Assembly: GCF_000972845.2 (NCBI RefSeq)
Contig: NC_040025.1
Location: forward strand, 21,462,017 to 21,526,016
Direction: 5' to 3'
Length of the DNA stretch: 64,000 bases
DNA from: Larimichthys crocea
Taxonomy: Eukaryota; Chordata; Actinopteri; Sciaenidae
The notes under the pieces: generated by a model
Databases searched by the model: none
What the model was told of the DNA's origin: nothing
Seen by the model: the letters and a program-made list of their open reading frames with translations, nothing else
Position numbers and translations under genes: made by a program
Shown here: in pieces, positions 35,725 to 48,294 of the stretch
How the letters are laid out: each line of letters opens with the position of its first letter
Position numbering within the stretch: the first letter of the stretch is position 1

Positions 35725-36190
35725 TGCCAATATTTGGATCCCTGTTTAATATTATTACTGAAGCATAAAACCATCATTTTCCCTGGAAATATTTCTCTTC
35801 TTTAGCTATAAGTATCAGACCTGACCCCATGGAATTGATGGCGACACTCTAATTAATGGATAGAGTTTTCGTTTGGCGCTTTTAAAGAAGTGAGTGTGCC
35901 TCTATGTGTGTGTGTGTTTCTGACGAACATTATCCTGCTTTGTAGAGTTTTGTAATCCAGCCATGGACTCTGGCTAGAGTGCTAAAGTGCTGCTAACAAG
36001 GCCTGTTTAACATTCTCTCCCCTGCTCAACATACAATTATTCCACTTCGCTGCCATTAACATGTACAGTAGGACTGGGCTTTTAATTGGCCTGATATGAC
36101 TAATGCCAGATCAACTTGGATTTGCTAATTAGTTTTTGCTTTAAAAGTGCCATCAGGACATGAAATATTCATTGATGTGAGGTGGAGCGA
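35725..36190. promoter_or_regulatory. Candidate conserved non-coding element
   Basis: A mostly unique AT-rich segment with several TAAT/ATTA cores, including CTCTAATTAATGGATAG near 35,849 and TTTGCTAATTAGTTTTTGC near 36,120. It has one short GT run near 35,903-35,918 and no coding frame. The texture is that of vertebrate developmental enhancers. Confidence 0.25.
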
Positions 36191-36441
36191 GGACTGTGGG
36201 TGGTATTAGTGGGATATTAGCGGTATAGACAGGCTGTTCGAATGTGCTGGGAGAAGAGATTGAACCTGCATTGGCCTGTTGTGGTCGGTTATTCATACTT
36301 TGGGTGAGGTGTTAGTTTTTCGTCATAATTTTAGACACCCACACACACACACACAAAGAGACACGCACACATTCATCCCGCGCACACATACACCACCTCC
36401 ATTCTCAGCATCACAAGGCCACCTCTTCTTCTCCAGCCCCC

Positions 36442-36448
<7 letters not shown>

Positions 36449-36480
<32 letters not shown>
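36449..36480. repeat. (CT)n microsatellite
   Basis: A CT run inside a long pyrimidine-rich block (about 36,410-36,950). The 228-codon ORF across it is low-complexity Ser/Pro/Leu and is not a gene. Confidence 0.9.
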
Positions 36481-36484
<4 letters not shown>

Positions 36485-36842
36485 CTCCTGCTCTCACCTC
36501 CCCCTCTGCCCTCCTCCCCCTTCCCATTATTTCATCTGGTCTTTTTTTTTTTTTTTACTCCCTTGCCTCCTCGTCTCACATCCTTTTCTTGCCTCACCTT
36601 TTCCCGTTCCTTCACTTCACCCTAGCCCCCGTCCTCCCCATGCCCTCTGCTCCGTCCCAGCTGCATCTCCCTCGTTTTCTTTCCTCTCCAGGTCTCCTCC
36701 TCCCTCCCTCCCCTTTTCTCCTCCTCCACCTTCTCCTTTTCTTTTTCCCTCCCACTCCTTAATCTTCCACCTCTCCTCCTCCACCTCCTCCTCCACCACC
36801 CCCTCCTCTGCTGTAAGTGGGCCAGGTGCCTCCTGTGGCCTC

Positions 36843-36930
36843 CCCTACTCCATTTCTCATTTTTACCCTTCCTCTACTCCCTTTCTCATTTTTACCCTCT
36901 CCCTGTTCTCTTTCTCATTTTTATCCTTCC
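36843..36930. repeat. Three-copy tandem repeat, period about 29
   Basis: The phrase TTTCTCATTTTTACCCT recurs at about 36,853, 36,882 and 36,911 (the last with TATCC in place of TACCC), with CTCC-rich spacers of similar length. Confidence 0.75.
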
Positions 36931-38259
36931 CCCTGACCCTAGCTCATATTTATACATCCCCTTAATGCAACAGCTAGCTACAATGGATGCAGGGTCTTTT
37001 CTGCTAAAAAATTTTTGGGGGGGCCTGATGCAGTCTTAACTGCCAAGGTGAGCCATCCGAGTTACAATAACTTCTCTCTTAAGGTTACATCTCGGTGACA
37101 TCTCCATGGGAAGGTTGATAATTTTGATTTATAAAGGCTTTTTCAGCACTAAAAAAAATAGATCCTAAGTGTATTATTATGTGAACTTTATAAATTGGTG
37201 ATGAAAGTGGAGTTCTGTCATTTTATGAGCTCTCCCGTGTCAGTACAGTTCCCTTTATGAACGAGAGAGGTGAGGCCAATCCAGATGTGAACAGAAGTGA
37301 GAAGGTTCACGTCCCCTTTTTAGCGGCGAGGGGCAAATTACCCCAGCGGCCTTCTCACTGCTCTACATACTCACGCACGCACATGAACTGAAACGTGCAT
37401 ATACATGGAACTCTCATTGTTGTCACCTTTTTGTTCTCTTCTTGCGCTGTGAATGCGCACGGTGAGCTGGCAATGCACTTTTTACCTCATCTATGTCGTC
37501 TCTCTACCCCCCCTTCCACTCTTTCTCTTTTCAGTCATTGTCATTCTCTCTGCCTTTGTCTCTGGCTGGCTCTTTCTCTTGCCCTCGTCTTTTTTACTCT
37601 CACTTTCTCACCCCCGCACCCATCCCTCCCTCTGTCTTCTATCTCACCTCCTACCCCCCTTCCCGGTTGTTTTGGTGTGCGTGCTGGTGTGTCACGAAGG
37701 GGGGTGGCGGTTGATTGGTGGTTGGTGGTTTGGACAGACACCTGATACTGGCACTGCCTCACAATGTGGGAATGTGTAACTTGTTCAAAATTAGGTTTCC
37801 AAGGTGGGTGTTGTCCTTAGCGATGGTGAGCACGATCATGAGAGTTTACACAGTGGTCCTTTTGTCTCTCCCTCTCTCTTTGTGTCTCTTATGTCTGGCT
37901 ATGACACTTCTGTACATGAATTTGCAGTTCTTTCCATCGCTGTCGGGAGGTGGGGGGAGCAATAGTTCCAAAAGCCTGCAAGCCATGGCAGCCGTTCATG
38001 TTAGTCAACAGGTGACAGTCAAACGTCAAACCGCATTGGAGTTAACACGCTCTGAATGAAAAGACAGACAGATAAGAAAAAAGGATGACAGAAGAGGACA
38101 GACGTGAGGATCCAGGTGAGGCATTTGTCTGGTCAAACCTCGCTCTTTGTCAATCACAGTAGTGGTAGCCTTGCACGACATCACCGTCCATACAAAAGTC
38201 CATAAAAAGTTGTTGTTTTTTTTTTTTAAGCAATAACATTTCATCAGAAGAAACTTGAC

Positions 38260-38661
38260 TTGAAACTTGACTTGAAATCTGCTGGGTTTCTTGTCGGAAT
38301 TTTTTATATATATATATTTTTTTGCTGCAACTCCTCCCCGAGCAGCCGAAAACGACACAGTACAGCAACAAAGACGACAAAGAACTTCAACGATTTTGCA
38401 TCTTCACTGATTACTATTAGAATTTACTCAGGAGAAAGGCTGCAGCCCGTCTGTGGTGAAACTGTTAAAAAGATCACTGAAGGGGCAAACCTTTGGTATC
38501 GACGCAATGTATTGATGAACGTCTGTGGTGATACACTGTGCGGTGTATTGAACTCTCAAGTCTTGCAGACAAAATTGAGTGTCCTCCATGTACAGTTCTC
38601 CAGTAGTCTACTAAGCAACCCTACAGTAGATGAAAAACCCACGGAGCTCTCCGATCGTTGA
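38260..38661 (+). other. Unrecognised 133-codon ORF in unique sequence
   Basis: The translation from about residue 40 is not low complexity (for example GERLQPVCGETVKKITEGAN), while the start is a hydrophobic stretch coded by a TA-rich run. There is no known domain, splice signal pattern or obvious promoter. It ends at TTGATCGGAG, part of an 8-bp inverted repeat (38,649-38,667). It could be chance or a TE remnant. Confidence 0.15.
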
Positions 38662-40258
38662 TCGGAGCTACACTGACGCTCCTCCTTCTATCTTCTGTCC
38701 TTTTTCTGCTTCAACACTACTTTTCTCCCCCCCACATCTCCATTGCTTTCTTATTTGTTCCCCATCTCTCTTCACTTTTCTCTTTTTTTTTCTCCCTTCT
38801 TGCATCTCCCGTCTCCCTCCCTCTTTCTTACCCTTCACTGTCTGTTTTCTGACTCCAAAATGTGAGTCTCTCTCTATATTTAGATGCTCCTCTCCTCTCC
38901 CCTTGATTTCTCTGCCTTTATCTCACCTCCTTTTTTTTCTACTGTTGAAGGACAGATTCGCAAAAGCGCTCCAAGATTCATCAGTGTTGTATAGTAGCTG
39001 CTTTTTGATCAGCGTGATGAGTGACAACACAGCCTCGGGCTATTATATACAAATGTGTTTTTATAAACACTTTCTCTATCTATATGTAAATCGCTGTGCT
39101 GCTCAGTTGTTGAACGGTAAGCTGTGGGAACGTTAGTAAGTTATTAGTGAATGTTGCATTTTGAGGGCTAAGTTAATACAGTAAAATTATGTGTTTTCCT
39201 TGTTTGTGCATGCTCTGGAGTGTTTGTGAATTAGATTAGCTGGGAGTGAAGTCTCTTTTAATATTTGCTCAGGGGGGAAGGAGGGTGTGCCTCCCTGTCC
39301 TTGTGAGTACACACTTAAGCTGCGGCTTTTTTGCTCCCCTCTTTGCATGAGCTCATTGTAAGCCGCGGCCCAGTGTGGATTTGAGAAAGATGCCTCTGTT
39401 TGCCGTCTGACAGAGCAACAGTCACACCAAGTTACCCTTACACACACAAACACACTCTCTGGACACCCGCCTCGGCACCAGATAGCAACTGGCCACCAGT
39501 AGTGAGTCACCGTCATTCAGTCATTCACTTGCACATTCAAAAACCACACATTTTAACAAACAACAATTAGCTTTCAGTCCTCAGTCGTTTATTCCTTTAG
39601 GATTGGTATTGTTGTGCCATATGTTCATTTTTTTTTTTTTTTTACATTTTCTTCCTTCTGGTAACCCTTTGTTTCATTTCCTCCATACTGTTCACTTGCT
39701 GTTTGTGTGTGTTCTTGTCTGAGACCTTTGTAGCTGGTGGCTGCAGTGACTGTTTTAACAGCTCGGGAACAGGCTGCCTGTGTTACGTGTGGTACAGTCA
39801 TGTACAGTCGTGTCTAGCTGAGTCGTGACAGGTTGCTTTTTTGCAGTGACAGGTTTTGTGTTAAGACCTATGGAAGGGTCCACACACACACACAAAAACA
39901 CACAAACTCTCTGGCTGACTGACTTGCTGGCACAAAAAGATGGGTGTTTAATGTAAGTTTTGAGACATTCCATGACCTTATATTGTCATCATCTCTTTAG
40001 CCACAAAGCAATTTGGTGCTTTTCAAAACAGAAGTGAGATTGGTCAAATGAAAATGTAGTGAAACTGGAGGAGAATAGGCAAAGGGATGTAAAAGTCAGA
40101 AAAAATGTTTTTTTTGTCTAAGTGTATAGGGCATGAGCGGTCAGATAAACATGCAGATTGGGGGTGAAACTAAAAGTGGGAACGTCCAGAGTCCAACCAA
40201 ATGTGAGTTATAATCATTTATTGCATAGAAAAAAATGTGAAGAACTCAAGTATGGTAT

Positions 40259-40610
40259 TTGGACCGGTTTGGGGCTGCCATGGTAAGGATAAGGTTGCTT
40301 CATTCCAGCTACTTTGATATCTTAGACAATAGTGTGCTTCCAATTTTGCAGAAACAATTTCAAGAAGGCCCTTTCCTGTTTCAGCATGACAAAGAAATGG
40401 GTTTTTGGTGTGGTAGAACTTTTACTGGCCTTCACAGAGCCCCAACACCTTTTGAGATAAACTGAAACACCAATTATGAGTCAGACATTATCGTCAAACA
40501 TCTTTGCTGCCAGGCTTCTAAATTTTTTGGTGGAAAACCCTCCCAGAAGAAGGGAGGCTGTTATAGCAGCATATTAATTCCCACGGTTTTAAGATGCAAT
40601 GTTGGGGTGT
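40259..40610 (+). mobile_element. Degenerate Tc1-like transposon, 3' part of transposase
   Basis: The + strand ORF reads YFDILDNSVLPILQKQFQEG and then PFLFQHDK, matching the Tc1-family transposase segment that carries the second catalytic Asp (in FQHD). Downstream DNA keeps fish Tc1 landmarks: GGTGTGGTAGAACTTTTACT, GGCCTTCACAGAGCCC, GGAAAACCCTCCCAGAAGAA and GGCTGTTATAGCAGC. Internal segments are missing, including the region expected to carry the last acidic catalytic residue, and the frame is stopped at 40,463. It is a dead copy. No terminal inverted repeat was found. Confidence 0.85.
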
Positions 40611-43600
40611 CTGCATATCTGTGTGTGTGAGTACAAAACTAGAAAGTCAGAATCCAAAAATTTAGATCATTATTATTTTGAAAAAGAAAAAGTGGAAGTT
40701 TTTACACTGACCGCTTTTTAGGGGGGGAAAAAAAAGATACATCTATGATCGTAAAGAAAAACCCTTACACAACGAGTTCCCAGAAGTCAGGAACTCATCC
40801 CTTTGTCACACCTTAACACTTCACCTCCCAAGAATTCCCTCATGATATCAGGGGTTTGTACATCAGCGCACGAGTCTCCAAAGTGTTGCAGTGTTGAAAC
40901 TGGGTTTTGCACCAGGAGACCACACGGTGTGATGTGGTTATTGTCACATGAAATCCCCGCCTCCACTCCACTTCTACAACTTCAACTACAGCACCAAATA
41001 CAGCCATTTCCAGTAGGTGATTTCACTTCCCTGTTACACACAGATATGTTTTCTTTCTAAAGAAGTTGCCCTTTACTGCTTTGGAATTATACTTAACTCT
41101 GAGTAATTATGGGGAAGTACTGTCGTGCATTTCTGTTTAGCTGGGTGTAGTTATGGGCTGATTAATGAAAGAGCTGTGAAGATAAAAAGTAAAAGTCACC
41201 AACTAATAATCCTCTTGGGGCATAATAAAATTATCAATCAACACACATGCATATATACACTGACCACATATTCTCTTTGGGCTCTTTATGTGAAGTTTAT
41301 AAATGACTTGCACAAACATTACTGTGATCGTCCTACAGGTGCGTTGAAAAGCTTTAGACTAATAGTCTAAACTTTAGTGTCAGCTATATAACTAGTAAAT
41401 TCCAGTGCTGGACATTTCAATGACACCTCCTAACTCACAGCTCAGCTCATCAGGGCTCCACCCCAGTGTGCATAGGTGACCAATCGTGGCTACCCTCTAT
41501 GATAACAGCAACACATATTAAACAAAAGACTCACTGTCCGGCTATCTCTTAGCATCCCTTCTCCTCTCCTCCCCATCCCCTCCGTTCTCTTCCTCTCACA
41601 TCCTCCCTTCCCTTGTCTTCTTTCCCATCCTATCCTCCTCTCTTTCCACTCCTTTATTTCCGGCTCTCACTCTCTGTTACTCCCCGTCCTCTCACCTTCC
41701 TTCCCCTGCCTCCCTCCCCTCCCACATAGCCCTCTTTCTCCTGCTGCTTCGCTGTCTTCCAGTCCTCCTTCGTCCGCCCCTCTCCTCTCCTCTCCTCTCC
41801 TCCCTCCTGCTCCCCCTCCCCTTCCCCTCCTTTCATTTTGGGTTCTCCGACAGTGGTAATGAGATGTTTCATTATTTGCATTTCACAGCTTTTAATAGAG
41901 AGAGAATTTAGGCTAAGCCCCGGGTCGTCAGTCAGGGAGTTACCATGGGAGACATAGCAGGCTTAGGGGCCTAGAGAGAAAGATAGCCCAGAAACTACAC
42001 ACACGCACAAATGTAAAGGAAGAAGACTCAAGAATAAAGACAAACAGAGAGATAGGTAGATGCCGTTCTTGATATGTCAGATCGTATCACTGACACTTTG
42101 TGGGTCATTGCAGGAACTCAAGATGAAGTTAGTGATCAGGCTAAAGGACATTAACATCAATGTCTTAAGTGTCACACCTCTGTTCTGGTCATTTTCGGAT
42201 GATCCTGGTCCATCCTTACTCTGGCTGGATTTCAAGAAGATCATTTAAGGCTTAACACCTGTGTGGCTCAAGGTGAGAGGGCATGGGGGTGTAGAAGGTT
42301 TCTATTTCTACAGTAGTGTCATAGGCTGGACTGGAGGCTTATAGAGGCTGATATTTTGGCAGGTACACTGAATGTGATTAAAGCATGAAGAGCAGCATGG
42401 AGGTCTTCAGGTGTAGATGTGGAGGGTCCAGGTATTGTTTTTGGGTGGTGTGTACATGTGTGTGCATTTGTGTGTGTGTGTGTGTGTGTGTCTGTGTGTG
42501 TATGTGTAGGGGAAGGGAGGAGCGGGGTGTTTAGGGATGAAGCAAGTAGCGCTAAGTCTCCCTAAGCCTCCTGGATCCTCTTTGGTCCCTCTCCACATGA
42601 CATGGCTATCCTTCTTTGAGTCAATCTCTTCCCCCACCTTGACTCCTTGGATGCCGGCCAAAGTAACAGAGAGCGGACGGAAAAAGGTAGAGCGAGGTAG
42701 AGGTGCAAAATGTGGCATGATTAGAGCTGGTGGGGAATGTGGAGAAAATAAAGGTGGACAGATGGAGGGTGTGTGATAAAAGAAACAAGGGAAACTGGCA
42801 ACACGAACACACGCAGTGAGACATAAAGAAGTCCGAGACAAGAGATAAAAATGAGAGACAAACATGAACAGTAGCCTTATTTTCAACAGAAAATAAAGGA
42901 CAAAGAAGCTAAGAACATGCCTTTCACAGCTAATAGCTTTGTTGTGTTATTTATTTATTTATTTTTCCTAATTGCAGCTTGCATGTCTGTCCGTGTCTAG
43001 CTGTGTGTGCACATGTGCGAGTATGTGTGCATTTTTATTTTTGTCCGTGCCTGCCTTGTAGATGGGCTGCCACCCTGGCTTGTCCCGGAAGGCTGCCAGC
43101 TCCGTCGGATTGGGGATTAACCCCGGGATAATGGCCTTGATGCCCAGTTGAGTGGAAGCAAAGCTGTTTAAAAAATATTGGCTGCCTGAGTCACTCTCCC
43201 TTCTCTTCCGGTCTCCCCCTCTTTCTATCTTCTGTCTCTATCTTTCTAGCCTCTCAGTCTCTGCTATTCTGCTCTATCGCTTTTCTCTCTGTTTTTCACT
43301 GTTCTTTATCGCTCTCGTTCTTCGGTGCTTTGCCTTCTTCTCTGTTCTCTCCACTTCTCTCCACACATGTTCATAATGGCCTTTCACTGGCCTCTTATTT
43401 GCGAAGTCAGTTTCAGTTAACATCATAACCCATTTATCACACAGTCAGGATTATATGTGGATTTGAAAATAATAACAGTAAACTTTTAAAACGAATACAA
43501 GTTTATTTTTTATTTAGGTAGAGGACTAGTCGATTTTACCCTGGGAAGTAATGGCTGTCCTCAATCATACTCGTCATGTGTTAAAAGAACAGTGCCTCCA

Positions 43601-46129
43601 TTGTCCAACCGAACATCATTTTAATTCCACTTATGCATGCTGTCATTTTTTTCCCCCAGTATTTTCTCTCATTATATGGAAAAAAGTCTACTCGCAAGCA
43701 AACCAATTCTTTCTCCCTACACCTTTTTAATTTTTCATGGATATTAGCATATCATGTCAGAGCTTCTCTTAATATCTTTTTCTTGAGGCTAACATCGTTT
43801 ATTTCACTTTGTTTTGAAAGCTTTACATTATATATAATTCATTCCATGCAGACCTGCCAACCTGTTTGCATTTTTTCCACAGAAACTGCCTGCTATTACA
43901 GGATAGTCTGCCGGTGCAAGTCACTACTAGAAAATATGCAAAAAAGGAACATGTTTCTTTTTTAGCTTAACTGATAAAATTTTGCAGCTCAGGCATGAAG
44001 CTGGGATCGTTGACAACATAAATGCCAAGTCTTGGCTACTGAATTCCAACTTGATATCCCCCTCCTCCTTCCTCTTCACATCCATTCACTTCTTCAATCT
44101 CTGGGCAGTTTTTAATGTGTCCCCCCCTGCTGATTTTCAACGACAGAGCCAAGGTAAAAGTAGGGATGTGAGAAAGGATAGAATTCACTGCTAATAGAGG
44201 ATCCTTAGAAGTGGAAATGAGATGAACTGATAATATGCTGGTACATGAAGATAGGAGATCTATTGCAGCAATGCAGTAGCCTAATATGTGAAATATGTGA
44301 TTGTTAATTTTAGGCTGTTAGAAACTTAAATGCAAACCTCCTTTAAACGATTTGTGACAATTTGAGACAGCTTAACAAACTCTAAAAATAACGCTCACAT
44401 ATTATCATCATCATATAGTTGATTGAGCAAATGAGCTATAGCAAATAACCAATTGAAACTTCCATTCACTCTCCAATTAGCTCTGTTTTATTCTCCCACA
44501 ACTCCTAAAATATTGTGCGCTTTAAATGTAAATGATAATTATCTGCAGTTTGCTAGTACAAGTGACCCCTTCTACATTACATGTATGCATTGGACCCGTT
44601 GTTAACATAAAATGCATTAGTGTAGATCTGCAAAGAAAATGAGTGTTATAGAAACCGATGAAATGAAATGAAAAAAATGCACGTATGCTTTGGTATTTTG
44701 TTGCAGCAAATGACTTCAGTTTGCACATTAAATGTTTTTATTTTAGAATTTATCAGTCTGTTTCTTTCTCTTTATTTATGAATGAGTATTATTTCTTTCT
44801 TGATTGTACCACTCACATGAGAGGCTCTGTGAACTCTGCATTCGCTCAGTTCGACATGCTCGTCTGACCGAAGTCATTTTATCAAATAATGAGCAGAACT
44901 GTTACTTTTGTTGAGTAGAGGGCCGCAATTTGAATGTAAAGTGATTAGCTGAGGGTGGCAATTTTGCAAGCTGCACACTGGCCACTAAATGATAATTTTC
45001 CTTGACTAACTTAACTGGCAATCCTAACTCAAAATAAATATACCTGCAAGTGTATGAAACTGCTTGAATAGTACTAACACAGGAAACTGCAGTCAATTAG
45101 TCAATGTACCTGCAAGAGTGTTAATTAAGAGTGAATCAACAGACAGGGTTTACCAAAGAAAGTGTGCTTCGAGTGAGTTTTATTTGCTAAAATATGTTGT
45201 GTAATAATGTATTAACACCCTGTGTGAAGATATTCCATGTGTTGTAACATCTTCATCCAGTGTGATGTCTGAATACCTTGTGAAATAACAGCCTGAGCCA
45301 ACTGTGGAAAGCTGTCTATGCTAAAACACCCTTGTACAAACTTAAGTATCGCTGTGTCTTTGATCCAGAAGGACCTTGCGCTCTGTCTCCCCACGGTCCT
45401 GTACGGTCAAGGAGGCAGAGAAGTGGCTCGGAGGGACAGGCTGCATTAAGAGAAACGCAAGAAGGAGGAAGCCCCATTCTCTCACTCCATCACACGTCTC
45501 ATCTTTTTAATCGTCTGGTTGGGGCCTAAAGTGATTTTGCTTTGATGTGACCAGGACAAACCGGGTGTGATGCCATGATGGCTCTGCCAAGCATGTGAAC
45601 GTGTGTGCATGTGTTTGTGTGTTTAGGAACAGGGACTGGGTATGTGTGTGTGTGTTTGTGTGTTATAAGGGGAACAGGGCTCTTGATCGTGTGTGTTTTC
45701 GTGTGAGGGAAGGGAAAGGAAGGGGGGTTTAAGGAGGACATTCACTTTTGATTTGGCCTCAGAAGGGTGACAGGGACTTGGAGCTCTGGTGGCATGCTTT
45801 ACTAAAACAAAAACAATCGTCTCTGACCACAAATAAGCGCTCACTGTCAGACTGCCTCCTGATGACTTTTTCCTTGCTTTTTTTTTAGTGTGTGTGGTGA
45901 AATTTCATAGAGGGTTGAAAAGCTTTTTTTCTGCTCTGTGACATCCTGAAAGCAGGCTTTAGTTTCTGTAGCCTTGGTGAGACTGTGAATGCTTTGGATG
46001 AGACACAAAAGTCTCTGCCTCTCTCTCTTTACTTGATTGTCTGAGTTCATTTTATCTTACTTTCCCATCTTGTGTCAAGTGTATATTTGGGAGAAAAAAA
46101 AAGTGTTCTATAAATCAAGGCTGTACTCA

Positions 46130-46440
46130 GCACGGCAGAGGAAGGCAGGTTTTTGATCCTGCTGATGGTCTAAGATCGTGGGGAAAAGATGGAGTAGCTC
46201 TCTGAGGAAATGACAAGCCGGGATGAACACTGAAGAGGCTTTTGTGGGTGTTTATGTACTAGGGGCAGCGTTGGGATTGGTTCCTCTGGAAAAGGGGTCT
46301 TTGACTGGAGGGAATTGGACATGCTGAAATTAAACAAGCCAATTAGGCGAGCAAAGAGTTTAGAGGTCAAAGCGCACTCCATTAAAGTTCCTCTTCTCTG
46401 CCTAACTACCAACGCAATATGTCTCTGAGCCCGCTGAAGC
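46130..46440. promoter_or_regulatory. Candidate conserved non-coding element
   Basis: A unique, non-repetitive segment with phrases such as GGTTTTTGATCCTGCTGATG and AAACAAGCCAATTAGGCGAG, and no coding frame. It lies 3 kb before the ZBTB46 coding start. This call rests on texture only. Confidence 0.2.
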
Positions 46441-46819
46441 AATAAATCTGATTAGATCTCTCCCTCTCTGTGTCTCTTTCTCTCAGTCCTTTTGCTGTTG
46501 TTTTACCCTCCACTGATCATTGTTTTTGTTAAATTTGAGGCACCATTTAACACGTCTTTGGGTACAATACTAGTCACACATTCATGTTGCGCACACAAAA
46601 ACTCACACTCGCCGAAAAACTTCCCCTAGAAACATGGCCTCGTGTATCAGAGTGCAAGGCACACAGTCATTATGTTTTTCTGACACGCATAACCACACAG
46701 AATAAAAAGTGGCACTAATGAACTTCCTCTATTCACACACACTTTTTTACTCGTTGGAATTTCTTAAAACTGAAACTTGTCAAGGTTTGTTCCTTACCAC
46801 TTTTAACATGGTTGTTTCA

Positions 46820-46866
46820 CCCCCCCCCCCCCCCAAAATTGGAAATTTCCACCCCCCCCCCCCCCC
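46820..46866. repeat. Paired poly-C tracts
   Basis: C15 at 46,820-46,834 and C15 at 46,852-46,866 are separated by 17 bases that include the palindrome GGAAATTTCC. The C strand could form an i-motif and the other strand a G-quadruplex. Homopolymers of this length are also prone to sequencing error. Confidence 0.9.
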
Positions 46867-47824
46867 ACAAGATTGAGATTTCCACCTCCACCCTAATACA
46901 ATGGAGGTGAATGAAATTTTGTATCAAACTACTTTCTTTTTGGATCGCTTTGAGTAATCAGGACACTCTTTCTGGAAAGAGATGGTGCTGTTGAAGTTTC
47001 AATACTGCAAGCCCCACAAACTCCATTCCATTGTGGAGCGGAGGCGGACATCTCCGAGACAGATATCCTTAAACTATATGCAAAACAATCTGAATGGCTT
47101 TAACACTGGAGGTAAACGAGAACGTGAACTTCGGAGAACAATGCTCTGGCTGTCTTTAGCATGTGTCTTGTTTGCTTGAGCACTTGTCGTTGTTGTTTTT
47201 CATTGATACTGCAACTTTTAAAATGGTAACAAAGATTAAATAAATTGAGAACTGGAGGACCCTGACCTACGCAGCACACAAGGAATGAAGGTTTTATTCC
47301 AGCTGTTGATTTGGCATAGCTGGCTTTCTTTCACTGATTCTTCTGAGTTACCAATAGATACATGTTTCAAATGGGGCTGACCAGCATTTGCTGTACAGTG
47401 ACCCTGTATTTCACCATCCACATTGACTGGAAAAAACAAGGAATAGCGGGGTATTGAGGTAGTTCCATGTATAAATGACTTCTTCTGTGTTGTGTGTGTG
47501 TGTGTAGGTGTGTGTGTGTGTGGCTCTGAGATCTTATAGACTGGGCTATACAATTGAATGTGGCAGTGGCCCTGAGAGGAGAAGAGCAGGGAGACGAGGA
47601 GGTTTGTCTCCCAAGGTGAGAGGTGAATACTCTCAATAGGGCAACGCAGAAAGGAAAGAATGTCTCAAGGTTAGAGCACCAAGCGATTTTTTTTCTAAGA
47701 TGTGTGAGCTGGAGGATAGAAACACTTGCGTCAAAACTTCCTTTTGAGACTCTGAGGGACACTGTTATTCTGTATTCACATCCAAGTTTCTTCCTCCTCA
47801 CAATTCTTTATTTCTCTGACTTAC

Positions 47825-48245
47825 AGAAACGCCAGTCAAAGCGAAAGGTTGCGAGCTAGACACACTGATTAGACTTTCTTTTGGAGAAAGAGAGACTTCA
47901 GCAGTCGTCACCGTCAATCCATCCGCTCGTTCGCTGCTGTTCACGGGAGGTGTGTCTGTCCAAGTGGACGTGGGAGACACTGTGGATTTATCTGATCTTA
48001 CAAGCCATCAGGTTGAGCAGAGCTTTGCTAAACATGACCTGAAGTGTGCCGGCCCCCGAGCAAACGCTGCTGTCACCTTGGCCAACCCGAGCTGTCATCT
48101 CTCAGAATGGCCCATGAGAGCTGACAGCTGTGGCGTTCCCAAAACAAATCACTGCTGCGTTTGGTAACACTCTGCGTCCCCACGATTTAGCCCTCACCAA
48201 GATGAGAGCGGGAGCGGCGGCTGCTAATGCTCTGGCTAATGCACT
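47825..48245. promoter_or_regulatory. Candidate regulatory element upstream of ZBTB46 coding exon
   Basis: A complex, CpG-containing, non-repetitive segment about 1.2 kb before the coding start. It includes an imperfect hairpin (48,089-48,130) with E-box-like CAGCTG, and ends at a GT microsatellite. There is no coding frame I recognise. Confidence 0.25.
48089..48130. repeat. Imperfect inverted repeat, 16-bp arms
   Basis: GAGCTGTCATCTCTCA (48,089-48,104), a 10-base loop GAATGGCCCA, then TGAGAGCTGACAGCTG (48,115-48,130). Fourteen of 16 positions pair. Confidence 0.85.
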
Positions 48246-48249
48246 GCCT

Positions 48250-48251
<2 letters not shown>

Positions 48252-48293
<42 letters not shown>
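48252..48293. repeat. (GT)n microsatellite
   Basis: An uninterrupted GT run of about 42 bases. Confidence 0.95.

Positions 48294-48294
<1 letters not shown>

Noticed and set aside
36279..36965. A 228-codon ORF on the + strand
   Set aside because: It runs through a CT-rich pyrimidine block and encodes Ser/Pro/Leu low-complexity sequence without domain or splice context.
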